Assembly: GCA_034439915.1 (NCBI GenBank)
Contig: JAWXBI010000037.1
Coordinates: 1 to 37,870, forward strand
Reading direction: 5' to 3'
Source: JADJLQ01 sp034439915
GTDB lineage: Bacteria; Bacteroidota; Bacteroidia; Chitinophagales; Saprospiraceae
Length of the DNA stretch: 37,870 nucleotides
Position 1 is the stretch's first letter; each line of letters starts with the position of its first letter. Shown here piece by piece: positions 7,626 to 16,962 of this stretch. Made by a program: the position numbers and the translations under genes. The notes under the pieces were generated by a model, which was not told where the DNA came from, searched no databases, and saw only the letters and a list, made by a program, of their open reading frames with translations.

Positions 7626-10400
7626 ATGAAAGGAAACACAATTTTTCTTTTTTTTCTCCTGGTGTTCGTTTTCTCGGGTATGTCCTTGAAGGCCCAGGTA
7701 CCCAATCTTTTGCGACCAGCCGCCCAGCCAACTAGTACAGAACTCCAGCGCCGGGGTATTACGGAACAGGAACTGCAGGATCGATTGCTTGAAAAAGGCA
7801 TTGATCTCAACGATCTTCAGAGTATGACTGCTGAGCAAGCCCTTCAATTTCAAGTCACTATGGAACAAACCATCGCAGAACTGGAAGCTGAAAAAGGGCG
7901 GCTGCGGATCATTGCAAGAACGGATTCCACCACTTCCATTACGCCGGCGGATTCTGCAGGTACGGCAGCCCTACCAGTCCAACTACAATCTTCGAAACCG
8001 GATACGGTATTTATTCCATTACCGCCTCCACCTGGCCCCAGTACCAATCCCCTGGATATGATCTACGGTCAGGAAATTTTCAGAAATAAAAGTATACTCA
8101 CTTATAATAAATCGGAAAATATCAAACCTCCGGACACCTATATTCTGGGAGTGGGAGATATTGTCAACGCGCATGTATTTGGACGATCAAAAGCAGATTT
8201 TAAAAATCTGGAGATTAGCGCGCAGGGTTTTATTCAAATAAGCAATTTTCCGAGGATATATATCAAAGGGCTTACCTATCAGCAAGCGCGGGAAGTGGTT
8301 AGAAAAACCTTATCGGCCTATTTTACTTTTGCACCCAATGAATTTGAAATGACCGTCGATTATTCCCGGGAGATCAGTATCAGTATCTTTGGGGAAGCCG
8401 GCCAGATCGGTACTTACCACCTGCCTGCAACCAATACAGCATTTAATGCACTGGTAGCTGCCGGTGGCCCGAACGGAATCGGTAGTGTGAGGAATATTAA
8501 ACTGATACGGGGAAACCAGGTTAAACAAATTGATGTCTACGATTTTATAGCTAATCCGGCCATAGCTCAGAATTTTTATCTGGAACAAAATGATATTATT
8601 CATATACCCCTGGTCGAACGGGTGGTGGCCATAACCGGTGCAGTAAAACGTCCGATGCGATATGAATTGATTGCCGGTGAAAATTTGAATCAATTGATTT
8701 CATTTGCTGCCGGGCTCAGAGAAGATGCTTTTCTTAAAAGCATTCAAATCAAACGATTCATCGATGACAAAGAAATTATACTCGATGTGCCTTTAAGGGA
8801 GCTGATGGATAGAAAGGAGGATTTTACCTTATTGGGTGGAGATGTTGTAAACATCAGGAGAATACCTCTCCCTTCCGAACAAGTGATCACTATAGAAGGC
8901 ATGGTAGAAACCCCCGGGACCTACCAGTTTATTGAAGGTATGAAAGTATCGGACTTACTGGATCAGGGCAATTTGAAATATGGTGCCAAAACGGATCTCG
9001 CCTTCCTGATGCGAATGAATGAGGACGGGACCTCTTCTGTAAACCGGGTTCATATCCGGGCTATTCAGGAAAATCCGACAGGTCCGGAAAACGTATTGCT
9101 TAAAGCACGGGACAAAATCCTGATTTATTCTCTTTCCTATTACACCGATGTCGCAACCGTGTCCATCAGTGGTGCTGTTCGACAGACCATCAGTCTGCCT
9201 TATGACTTTAATCGCAATCTGAGATTGAGCGATGTCATCATCATGGCAGGGGGTTTGGTCCCGGATGCCTTGGATTTCGGGACGATTCGAAGAATCAATA
9301 AAGACAATTACCTGGAGCGTGATTATATTCCTTTCAATTCCAAACAAGCATTAGCCAATCCCGGTGGTAGCCAGGATCTGTTGCTTGAGCCGAATGATGC
9401 ATTGATTTTATACAGCGATCGGTCTTTTTATGATGAGGCCGTTGTTTCCATTTCAGGATCGGTTCGCCGACCTGGATCATTTACTTATGGGCCGGGACTG
9501 ACCTTAAAAGATGTGGTGGTCCTGGGTGGCGGATTTTCAAAAGAAGCTGCAACCAATCGAATTGAGATCTTCCGAGTGAATATAGATGAGAATCAGCCTA
9601 CCCGGACTACCGTGGCTACGCTGACACTGGGACGGGATGTCACCATAGACAGTAAAGAAGCCGCTTTTTTCTTACGTCCTTTTGATCAGATCCAGGTCAG
9701 GGCGGTACCGCAATTCGAATTGCAGCAAAATATTCAGATTAACGGTGAAGTATTGTTTCCGGGTACCTATTCCCTGCTCAAAGAAAATGAGACCATCACG
9801 GATGTTTTAAAAAGGGCCGGTGGTCCCACTGCAGAAGCTTTTTTAAATGGAGCTACCTTGTACCGGACCGAATCCAATACCGGATTCATTATTTTTAAAA
9901 TGAAAGATGCGTTGAATTCACCGGGTTCTCCGGAGAACTTAATTCTTAAAAACGGAGACCAACTGAGCATACCCAAAATTATTGATTTTGTAACCATCAT
10001 CGGGGCTACCGATGCCGCCGAATTATACCAGGAAAAACTCCTTGCCCCGAACAATAGAATCAATATTGCGTACAACCCCGGCAAAAATGCTAAATTTTAT
10101 GTCGACGAATATGCAGCTGGTGTATCCAGAACAGGGTCTAAAAAAAGAATAACCGTTGAACAACCGAATGGCCGGATATCAAGAACTAAAAATTTATTAC
10201 TTTTCAAACTCTATCCCCACGTTGAAAAAGGTGCGGTGGTAAAAGTGGGTGATAAAATACCCAAAGATCAACGCAATCTTAATGCTGCTACCACCAAAAA
10301 GAAAGTAGATTGGTCAAAAGTCCTGTCAGAAACGCTCACCCAGGCCACGGCAGTGCTGTCGTTTATACTGTTGATCAGAGCGCTCGACACTAGCAATTAA
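7626..10400 (+). CDS. SLBB-domain polysaccharide export protein (Wza-like, large form)
   Basis: This 924-aa secreted protein has an N-terminal signal peptide ending near LKAQ (residue 24). A Gln/Glu-rich helical stretch (about 38-95) and a proline-rich linker (131-140) follow. The Poly_export domain is at about 165-250 (DTYILGVGDIVNAHVFG, then GLTYQQAREVVRKTL). About six SLBB/beta-grasp repeats follow, recognisable by phrases such as ISIFGEAGQIGTYHLP, ITIEGMVETPGTYQF, VSISGSVRRPGSFTYG and IQINGEVLFPGTYSL. A hydrophobic C-terminal segment (AVLSFILLIRAL) is the probable outer-membrane helix. Canonical Wza is about 380 aa; this enlarged form with many SLBB repeats is common in Bacteroidota. The Wzc-type kinase partner is not in the window. 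The preceding two sugar-nucleotide genes support a capsule or exopolysaccharide role. Confidence 0.9.
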   Translation: MKGNTIFLFFLLVFVFSGMSLKAQVPNLLRPAAQPTSTELQRRGITEQELQDRLLEKGIDLNDLQSMTAEQALQFQVTMEQTIAELEAEKGRLRIIARTDSTTSITPADSAGTAALPVQLQSSKPDTVFIPLPPPPGPSTNPLDMIYGQEIFRNKSILTYNKSENIKPPDTYILGVGDIVNAHVFGRSKADFKNLEISAQGFIQISNFPRIYIKGLTYQQAREVVRKTLSAYFTFAPNEFEMTVDYSREISISIFGEAGQIGTYHLPATNTAFNALVAAGGPNGIGSVRNIKLIRGNQVKQIDVYDFIANPAIAQNFYLEQNDIIHIPLVERVVAITGAVKRPMRYELIAGENLNQLISFAAGLREDAFLKSIQIKRFIDDKEIILDVPLRELMDRKEDFTLLGGDVVNIRRIPLPSEQVITIEGMVETPGTYQFIEGMKVSDLLDQGNLKYGAKTDLAFLMRMNEDGTSSVNRVHIRAIQENPTGPENVLLKARDKILIYSLSYYTDVATVSISGAVRQTISLPYDFNRNLRLSDVIIMAGGLVPDALDFGTIRRINKDNYLERDYIPFNSKQALANPGGSQDLLLEPNDALILYSDRSFYDEAVVSISGSVRRPGSFTYGPGLTLKDVVVLGGGFSKEAATNRIEIFRVNIDENQPTRTTVATLTLGRDVTIDSKEAAFFLRPFDQIQVRAVPQFELQQNIQINGEVLFPGTYSLLKENETITDVLKRAGGPTAEAFLNGATLYRTESNTGFIIFKMKDALNSPGSPENLILKNGDQLSIPKIIDFVTIIGATDAAELYQEKLLAPNNRINIAYNPGKNAKFYVDEYAAGVSRTGSKKRITVEQPNGRISRTKNLLLFKLYPHVEKGAVVKVGDKIPKDQRNLNAATTKKKVDWSKVLSETLTQATAVLSFILLIRALDTSN

Positions 10401-10418
10401 CAATAGGGAATTGTTAGA

Positions 10419-13400
10419 TCAGGGCAGCATCATATCGTCAAATGCTGTTTTCTCCCGTTGCTGTATGATACCACGCTGCCGCACATAGGTGCACCATTCA
10501 CATTCAGGTTTTTCACATCCGGTATCAAATTCATGATTTTTGATTTTTTGATAGGTGTCGACGATTTGTTTGGTTATGATCTCCATTTCAGCGTCCGTGA
10601 ATCCATATTCTTTGTTGAGAAATACTCCTGCCTCGAGTTTATTGGATTGTAAGAAAATGATATGCGCGCGGGAAGTTTGCCAACGTTGGTGTGGATCACG
10701 GTCCAACAGGAGTTTATAAAACATGGCCTGCCTCCAATAATTGCCACCGATTGACCCTCTATAGGGTGGTTTTAATTTTGCAATCGAGCTGGAAGAATCG
10801 CCCCTTCCGGACTTAAAGTCCACTAAAAAAGTCTGACTATTCTGATAGATCACCTGATCCATTTTTCCATTGATCGGAACACCTTCAAAATTGATCCGAT
10901 CGATATAATATTCCAGTTTATGCTGGGTGCAATCTTTCCAGAGGTGATGATGTTGTTTAAAAAAAAGGGGCAATTGGCTGGTGAATTTCCGGATCAACCC
11001 ATCAAATTCATCAGGAGTAAAATACCATTCATTTCGTTTCATATGTTTAACGAAAAAATCAACGAGGTACTCCACCTGATAATCGGGATTGGTCAAAGCG
11101 ATATGGAAAAAATCATGTAATGCTTCATGAACAGCTATTCCGAGCCCGAGGTGCGCGTTAGGCGCCTGAGGAATACGCAAGATCTCTTCAAAATAAAATT
11201 TCCTGGGGCATTCCAGGTATTTATCCAACTCTGTGCAATTCATTACAAAATCTTCCCCGTATTGTTCAATCAAATCATGGTTGAGCAATTCCGGGGGAGT
11301 TGTTTTTTTGTGAAGAATCAGTTCCATTTTATCCTGTAACAATTTTTCGTCGACTTCCTGTAATTTAGGATCATCATTCAAATGAACCTTAAGCTCACTG
11401 ACAAATACCGATTCACGCCAGGGTCTTTGATCCAGGGTTGTATTCGACCAGGATATGAACAAATCTTTTTTTGCACGGGTCATGGATACATAAAACAATC
11501 GTCTTTCATCCTCCTTTTGATACTTTTTTGATTGTTCGATTTGTTTGACTTCATCGGGTATTTTATACGGTTGTTCTGCCTGCGTAAATGAATCTTCCCA
11601 GTCTTGTGCGACGGCATTCATAATCCATACTGCTTCGAATTCACTTCCTTTGGATCCATGCGCCGTCATCAGATTGATGCCCTGATTGGAACCATATTGA
11701 TTTTCTATAGGTATATCCAGGTCAAAACTTTTCATCTTGGCAATCCGTTGCAGCAATTTTTCAAGATTAAGTCTGGGATCTTCATAAGCTTCTGATTTTA
11801 TAAAAGTGAAAAAGGAATTCAATGCTCGTAAATGCCAATTGTTTTCTCTCGAATTCAGCGCCCAGGCCAACAAACCGGATTGTCTCAGGATGTCTTCCAC
11901 CAGAATAGAAAGGGTCTGTACCGGCGGTAAAGCCAGTATCCACTCCTGTGTCTTTTGAATAAAATCGATAAGGGCTTTTCTATTAAAAAATTCAGTCTCC
12001 GGCCAGGAATCCGGATGCAGGATTTTAGCTCTCAGGTTTTTAGTACCCCGGGTTTTTCGTTCTAAAAACGCCACCGTAGATACATCACGGGCATCGAGGC
12101 TCCAATAAGGCAGGTACAACAATTGGATCAGGAATGGTTCACCGCTGTTTTTTTCAATATATTCTGCCTGTAAATAATTTAATAGTAAAATCAAATGATC
12201 TATTAAAGGTTCCTCCAATAAGTTTTTGCTGGATCGAAAATTCATTGGAATACCGGCCAGTTCCAGCAGATACACCAGATCCTGTACGGTCTTGTGCCTT
12301 CTGTAAATTATGGCGTAGTTTTTCAGGGAATCCGGATGGTCTGTCCAGATCTGACGAATATAACTAAATAACCCCAGCGTTTCTTGTTGTGGATTGACGT
12401 AACATTTTAAAACCGGGAGATGGTTCACGTCTGACTTTCCGGAAGCAATCAGTTTTTTATCAATTTTATCCAGCGTGGCTTGCGGTAGGACTAACTGATA
12501 GGAATGGATCCGGGTGATTAACACCGATATAATAGCTTCGGCTGCATTGAGTAACGCCTGCGTGGTCCGAAAGTTTTCGGTGATGCAGATGATTTCAACG
12601 GAGGGATATCTGGTGATCAGTGTTATTAAATTTTGTTGATCAGCACCCTGAAACCGGTATATCGCCTGATCATCATCTCCGACGACGAAAAGATTGGGTT
12701 GTTCCCAAAAATCGCATAGAGCGAGTACAATATTGTTTTGAATAGCATTGGTGTCCTGGAATTCATCGACGAGGATGTAGAGATAATTTTCCTGATACCG
12801 GGCGAGCAAAGCGGGATGATTGGAAAAGGCATGTTGTACCTGCAACAGCATATCGTTAAAGTCCATCCATTGATGTTCTTCCATTTTTCGCAAATAAGTA
12901 AAATAGGTTTCCAGCGCATCGATAGCCCGTTCGTATTTCGCTTTGTTCGCAAAATAATCGGGTTTTAAATCCCCTTTTTTAGCTCCTGACTTGGGCTGGT
13001 TGACTTTATAATGATAAAACGCATCATCCGCCATTTTAGAAATGTGTTGCCTGATTTGATCAACCAGTTGCGGGATATCCCGCTGTTCTTTTTTGATATT
13101 CTCATATTGTCGTGCCAGTCGAAGAATATCAAAATGTCTGTCCCCGATCAGTCTTTGAAGCACATGGTCATCGGGAAGTTCAAGTAATATTTTTTCAATT
13201 AATTCGAAACGTTGAATGGTGGAAGCCAGCCTGAATTTTTTAAAATCAAAAAAATATTCGGGGTTTTCGTTGATGATTTTATTGCAAAAGGCATGGTAGG
13301 TAAATAGGTGCGCTTCGTGTGCTGCAGGCCCGATAAATTTAAATAACCTGTCCCGCATAGCCTGTACACCGGCTTCAGAATAAGTAAGGCAGAGAATCTG

Positions 13401-13631
13401 GTGCACCGCGGTGTCGGTTTTGTCCAGTATATATCCATACCGTGCGGCCAGTACTTGCGTCTTTCCCGTGCCCGGTCCCGCCAATACCATGACCGGTCCT
13501 TCGATGGTTTCTACCGCTTTTCTTTGGTTTGCGGAGAGTTCATCCAGTGCTTTATAAAAATCTGTTCGAAGCCGGATGCGCTGAGCCTGAGAAAAAAGGT
13601 CACCAGTACCGTCATATAATTTTTTTTTCAT
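10419..13631 (-). CDS. UvrD/Rep-family ATP-dependent helicase fused to a PD-(D/E)XK Fe-S nuclease
   Basis: This is a 1070-aa SF1A helicase. Walker A is at 52-58 (GPGTGKT), Walker B at 289-294 (DEFQDT), motif III at 318-330 (GDDDQAIYRFQGA), a motif V-like MTAHGSKGSEF lies further on, and motif VI is in RRLFYVSMTRAKKDL. The last ~270 residues form a RecB/AddB-type nuclease: CTELDKYLECPRKFYF, a VDFKSG active-site strand, and a closing cysteine triplet in CEKPECEWC. That triplet, with the Cys of ECPRKF, matches the four-Cys iron-sulfur staple of AddB and Cas4. The protein probably resects or repairs DNA ends as a single chain. It shares a 4-bp overlap with the upstream lipoprotein gene and converges on the SLBB gene 18 bp away. 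Confidence 0.88.
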   Translation of the reverse strand: MKKKLYDGTGDLFSQAQRIRLRTDFYKALDELSANQRKAVETIEGPVMVLAGPGTGKTQVLAARYGYILDKTDTAVHQILCLTYSEAGVQAMRDRLFKFIGPAAHEAHLFTYHAFCNKIINENPEYFFDFKKFRLASTIQRFELIEKILLELPDDHVLQRLIGDRHFDILRLARQYENIKKEQRDIPQLVDQIRQHISKMADDAFYHYKVNQPKSGAKKGDLKPDYFANKAKYERAIDALETYFTYLRKMEEHQWMDFNDMLLQVQHAFSNHPALLARYQENYLYILVDEFQDTNAIQNNIVLALCDFWEQPNLFVVGDDDQAIYRFQGADQQNLITLITRYPSVEIICITENFRTTQALLNAAEAIISVLITRIHSYQLVLPQATLDKIDKKLIASGKSDVNHLPVLKCYVNPQQETLGLFSYIRQIWTDHPDSLKNYAIIYRRHKTVQDLVYLLELAGIPMNFRSSKNLLEEPLIDHLILLLNYLQAEYIEKNSGEPFLIQLLYLPYWSLDARDVSTVAFLERKTRGTKNLRAKILHPDSWPETEFFNRKALIDFIQKTQEWILALPPVQTLSILVEDILRQSGLLAWALNSRENNWHLRALNSFFTFIKSEAYEDPRLNLEKLLQRIAKMKSFDLDIPIENQYGSNQGINLMTAHGSKGSEFEAVWIMNAVAQDWEDSFTQAEQPYKIPDEVKQIEQSKKYQKEDERRLFYVSMTRAKKDLFISWSNTTLDQRPWRESVFVSELKVHLNDDPKLQEVDEKLLQDKMELILHKKTTPPELLNHDLIEQYGEDFVMNCTELDKYLECPRKFYFEEILRIPQAPNAHLGLGIAVHEALHDFFHIALTNPDYQVEYLVDFFVKHMKRNEWYFTPDEFDGLIRKFTSQLPLFFKQHHHLWKDCTQHKLEYYIDRINFEGVPINGKMDQVIYQNSQTFLVDFKSGRGDSSSSIAKLKPPYRGSIGGNYWRQAMFYKLLLDRDPHQRWQTSRAHIIFLQSNKLEAGVFLNKEYGFTDAEMEIITKQIVDTYQKIKNHEFDTGCEKPECEWCTYVRQRGIIQQREKTAFDDMMLP

Positions 13632-14893
13632 GGTAGTTGATCAAATCTAAAATGGTCGAGATCCGGCTTGTATTTCCGTTCCCGTCTTAGCTCATATTGG
13701 TATATCAGGGTACCCAACCGATTAAGGTAAGGTAAACCCAGGGATTCATATTGGTAAATACCATCATTAAAAATTCCGTCGGTGTTCGTATTGATGGTGG
13801 CGGCTAAAATAAATTCCGTTTTATTTTTAAAATCAACAATATATGCCGCATCGGTCAGGTATCCGTATGCCCATCCCGCTTTATTAAATATCCTGATGTG
13901 TCCGGGAACCGTATCCCGGGTGCCACCAACCATAATAAACTTGGCATACCCGTCGTGATAGGTCGTATCATAGGTCGGATAGTGACTTTCCCGGGGCAGG
14001 GTCGACATGGATTTACGGATATATTTTAATTGGTCCGGAGTGATGTTGAATTTTTCTTTTTCCGGAATGTATTCATGAAAGAAGATATTCTTCACCATTC
14101 CGGACATATCTTCTAAAGAAAAAAAATTTTTATAACCAAAATCAAATGGTTGCCGGACCAGGCTATCCCCGGAAAGATAACCATCACCTTTTCGAATAGA
14201 CCGGAGAGGACCTACCCTTACATCATCAGGATTGTATTGTTCCTCCTGATTAAAGTAGGTTCGGTCTTCATCAAAAAAATGAACAGGGTTGGTGTATTTA
14301 TTAGACTGATAATTAAACTGAGGTGCATCCAGCCGATGGATGATATGAGTGTTCCGGTAGCCCAGGGTTTTCAACCGTGCATTTAAATAGGCTTGGCCTA
14401 AAAATTCATACAAGCGGTTAAAAGCATCGTTGTCGCTGACAATAAAAATTTTCTTCAGGTATTGGCCAATACTTGCAGCCCGGTTCCAGGAGCTGATATC
14501 CTCCAACACCGCTGATTGCGGTGGCCGGATACTATCGATTTTCATTGGAGTAAAAAGGTTAAGGCCCGGATGCGCAAGGGCCAATTGATTTATTTTTTCT
14601 ACTGCTATCAAAGCAGCCGGCATTTTAACGGTGCTGGCAGGATAATAATAATATTGGGAATCCGTGTTCCATTTAAAAGTTTTAAAATGTGGTTTGTTGT
14701 ACTTATCCCGGGTGATTTGAATATAAATGACCTGGGCCTCATATTGGGTAAAACTATCCAGCTTATTCTGGATAATAGGATGTGATAGGAATAATTCTTC
14801 CAGTGTTGTTTTTTCTTTTAAATAGAGTCCGGGACCACAGGAGGCCAAAAACATCAGGGTCATGAAGATGGAAATCAAGCGGTAATAAAACAT
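13628..14893 (-). CDS. Serine hydrolase lipoprotein with class A beta-lactamase fold
   Basis: From the ATG at 14893 the protein has 421 aa; the frame can extend three codons to a TTG. The N-terminus is a lipoprotein signal with lipobox FLASC (Cys about residue 19). The active-site SxxK is in YYPASTVKMPAAL (Ser about 87, Lys about 90). SDN is in FIVSDNDAFNRLYEF, and the KTG position reads NKAG. This is the beta-lactamase2 (PF13354) type of penicillin-recognising fold. The surrounding sequence (long insertion with YNPDDVRVGPLRS) does not resemble known resistance enzymes. A role in peptidoglycan or ester hydrolysis is more likely than drug resistance. Its stop overlaps the start of the downstream helicase gene by 4 bp. 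Confidence 0.8.
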   Translation of the reverse strand: MFYYRLISIFMTLMFLASCGPGLYLKEKTTLEELFLSHPIIQNKLDSFTQYEAQVIYIQITRDKYNKPHFKTFKWNTDSQYYYYPASTVKMPAALIAVEKINQLALAHPGLNLFTPMKIDSIRPPQSAVLEDISSWNRAASIGQYLKKIFIVSDNDAFNRLYEFLGQAYLNARLKTLGYRNTHIIHRLDAPQFNYQSNKYTNPVHFFDEDRTYFNQEEQYNPDDVRVGPLRSIRKGDGYLSGDSLVRQPFDFGYKNFFSLEDMSGMVKNIFFHEYIPEKEKFNITPDQLKYIRKSMSTLPRESHYPTYDTTYHDGYAKFIMVGGTRDTVPGHIRIFNKAGWAYGYLTDAAYIVDFKNKTEFILAATINTNTDGIFNDGIYQYESLGLPYLNRLGTLIYQYELRRERKYKPDLDHFRFDQLP

Positions 14894-14936
14894 AGCTTGC
14901 AAAAATAACTTTCTTTGAGGGGTATTTACTGCTGCA

Positions 14937-15683
14937 TTAAAACAGAAACTGTCTGATGATGGTGATGCCGGTTATAACGATCAGAATATAATAACTGACT
15001 TTGTGGGCACCGGCATATTGATTAAGATATTTAACCCCCAGCCAGGCTCCAACAGTTTGGCCAATGGCCAGGAATAGGGCAGTATGCCAATCAAAATAGC
15101 CCTTAGCCTGGAATATGATTACGGCGAACACCGTAAATATACCCGTGACCACGATTTTCGCGGCATTGGCCGGCATCCAGGGCTTTTTGGCCAGCATAAT
15201 CATGACGGCCAGGTAAAACACACCCACTCCGATTTGTATAAAGCCACCATAGATGCCAATCAAAAAATATAACGGGTATACATACCATTTTTCGGTATGA
15301 TTGATATTTTCGTCTGCTTTCAGCCAACGCTCCGGTTTCAGGATCAACACGAGAAAAATAAACACCAGGAACCAGGGATAGAGCGCTTTGAAATTCTCAT
15401 CACTGACCTGGGTAGCTATCCATATACCGAATAGTGCTCCGAGTGAAACCACTGCGATCGATCTATAGGTGCCATCCAGGTTTAATTTTTTGTGCCTGTG
15501 TAAGTTCCACGTCCCACTAATGCTTTGAGTCAGGATACCCAGCCTGTTGGTACCATTGGCAACGGATGGAGACAAACCGATCATTTCTGTGCATAGACTC
15601 AGGGTAATGACAGAGCCATTCCCGGCCAGCGTATTGATCACTCCGGCGAGTATCCCTCCCAGTACAAGAATCAGTTCATTCAC
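14937..15683 (-). CDS. TauE/SafE-family membrane permease
   Basis: This 248-aa integral membrane protein starts at a GTG. The first repeat opens with LGGILAGVINTLAGNGSVITL and ANGTNRLGIL, and the second with LIGIYGGFIQIGVGVF and ANAAKIVVTGIFTVF. This two-repeat layout with seven to eight predicted helices is the TauE/SafE (DUF81) signature, a family of anion exporters acting on sulfite, sulfoacetate and related compounds. The substrate is not evident from the sequence or neighbours. It starts 9 bp after the methylmalonyl-CoA epimerase stop and is probably co-transcribed with it. Confidence 0.85.
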   Translation of the reverse strand: MNELILVLGGILAGVINTLAGNGSVITLSLCTEMIGLSPSVANGTNRLGILTQSISGTWNLHRHKKLNLDGTYRSIAVVSLGALFGIWIATQVSDENFKALYPWFLVFIFLVLILKPERWLKADENINHTEKWYVYPLYFLIGIYGGFIQIGVGVFYLAVMIMLAKKPWMPANAAKIVVTGIFTVFAVIIFQAKGYFDWHTALFLAIGQTVGAWLGVKYLNQYAGAHKVSYYILIVITGITIIRQFLF

Positions 15684-15692
15684 TGGTTGAGG

Positions 15693-16091
15693 CTAAATGG
15701 ATTGACACAATTCAATCAATACCCCATGCAGCCCTCGGGGTTTGATAAATACGATGAGTTTATTATCTGCGCCGCGGCTGGGTGTTTCATTTACAAATGA
15801 AAATCCTTTGGCTTTTAATTCCGCGACGGCTAGTTTAAGGTCAGGCACTTCAAAGGCAATGTGGTGGATCCCTTCTCCTCTTTTTTCGATATATTTTCTG
15901 ATAGCGCTGTCTTCTTCGGTCGATTCGAGCAATTCTATTTTGGTATCCCCGGCCCGGTAAAAGAGGGTAGTCACTTTTTCTGATTCCACCCATTCTTTTT
16001 TATATGGCTCTTCGTTCATCAGAGTACTATACACTTCTCTGGCCATCGAAAGATTTTTTACGGCAATTCCAATGTGGTCAATTTTCAGCAT
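15693..16091 (-). CDS. mce: Methylmalonyl-CoA epimerase
   Basis: This 132-aa protein has the vicinal-oxygen-chelate (glyoxalase) fold with two beta-alpha-beta-beta-beta repeats. The metal ligands expected for the family are visible: His in KIDHIGIAV (near residue 5), Glu or His in TKIELLES and GIHHIAFEV, and Glu in GVLIELCQ at the end. The enzyme interconverts the 2R and 2S forms of methylmalonyl-CoA in propionate metabolism and succinate-propionate interconversion. Length and motifs match the family closely. Its partner methylmalonyl-CoA mutase is not in the window. Confidence 0.92.
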   Translation of the reverse strand: MLKIDHIGIAVKNLSMAREVYSTLMNEEPYKKEWVESEKVTTLFYRAGDTKIELLESTEEDSAIRKYIEKRGEGIHHIAFEVPDLKLAVAELKAKGFSFVNETPSRGADNKLIVFIKPRGLHGVLIELCQSI

Positions 16092-16174
16092 GATTTAATA
16101 GGTATTAGCGGTATAAAAATATAAATAATATTATAACTTTATTTAATATATTGTTGGCTTATTTACTGACACCA

Positions 16175-16948
16175 ATGAAATCAAAAAAAGAAATAGTAGA
16201 AAATTGGCTGCCCAGGTATACTGGGGTTCCTCTGGAGCGTTTCGGCGAGTACATCATCCTCGTCAATTTTAATATTTATGTGGAATTGTTCGCCAAATGG
16301 CATGGGGTGGAAGTTGAAGGAGGCGACCGGCCTATGGACAGCGCAACCGCAAATAATATTTCTATTATTAATTTTGGGATGGGTAGCCCCAATGCGGCGA
16401 CCATGATGGACCTCCTGAGTGCAATTAAACCTAAAGCATGTTTGTTCTTAGGTAAATGTGGCGGATTGCGATCGGATAAGACCAGTGTCGGAGATTTAAT
16501 CCTGCCTATTGCAGCAATCCGCGGTGAAGGGACCAGCAATGATTATTTTCCCCCAGAAGTCCCGGCTTTACCCGCATTTGCTCTTCAGAAGGCAATATCG
16601 ACCACTATCCGGGAACATCAGCGCGATTATTGGACCGGTACCGTGTATACCACCAATCGCAGGGTTTGGGAGTATGATGACCATTTTAAAGAATATTTGA
16701 TCTCCCTTCGATGCATGGGGATTGATATGGAGACGGCTACTATATTTATTACCGCCTTCAAAAACCAGATCCCAGCGGGTGCCCTATTATTGGTATCTGA
16801 TGTGCCTATGGTTCCGGAAGGGGTTAAGACAGAAGAAGGGGATAAAAAAGTAACTAAAACATTTCTGGAGACCCACCTTAAAATTGGCATTGATTCCCTC
16901 CAACAGTTGATCAATAATGCGCAGACAGTGCGCCATCTTAAATTTTAA
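16175..16948 (+). CDS. amn: AMP nucleosidase (short, Bacteroidota type)
   Basis: I use the ATG at 16175 (257 aa, MKSKKEIVENWLPRYTG) rather than an upstream TTG at 16151. The protein has the nucleoside phosphorylase fold: INFGMGSPNAATMMDLLSA, FLGKCGGLRSD, the GDLILPIAAIRGEGTSNDY segment and the purine-binding GIDMETATIF. It matches the stand-alone catalytic form of AMP nucleosidase found in this phylum, which hydrolyses AMP to adenine and ribose 5-phosphate. It lacks the N-terminal regulatory domain of the E. coli enzyme. It is divergent from the epimerase gene and convergent with the SDR gene. Confidence 0.87.
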   Translation: MKSKKEIVENWLPRYTGVPLERFGEYIILVNFNIYVELFAKWHGVEVEGGDRPMDSATANNISIINFGMGSPNAATMMDLLSAIKPKACLFLGKCGGLRSDKTSVGDLILPIAAIRGEGTSNDYFPPEVPALPAFALQKAISTTIREHQRDYWTGTVYTTNRRVWEYDDHFKEYLISLRCMGIDMETATIFITAFKNQIPAGALLLVSDVPMVPEGVKTEEGDKKVTKTFLETHLKIGIDSLQQLINNAQTVRHLKF

Positions 16949-16962
16949 AAGGATTGGCCGCT

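Noticed and set aside
13628..14893. Class A beta-lactamase-like protein as an antibiotic resistance gene
   Set aside because: Only the SxxK, SDN and a degenerate KTG motif are shared; the rest does not resemble known resistance enzymes and it is a lipoprotein.
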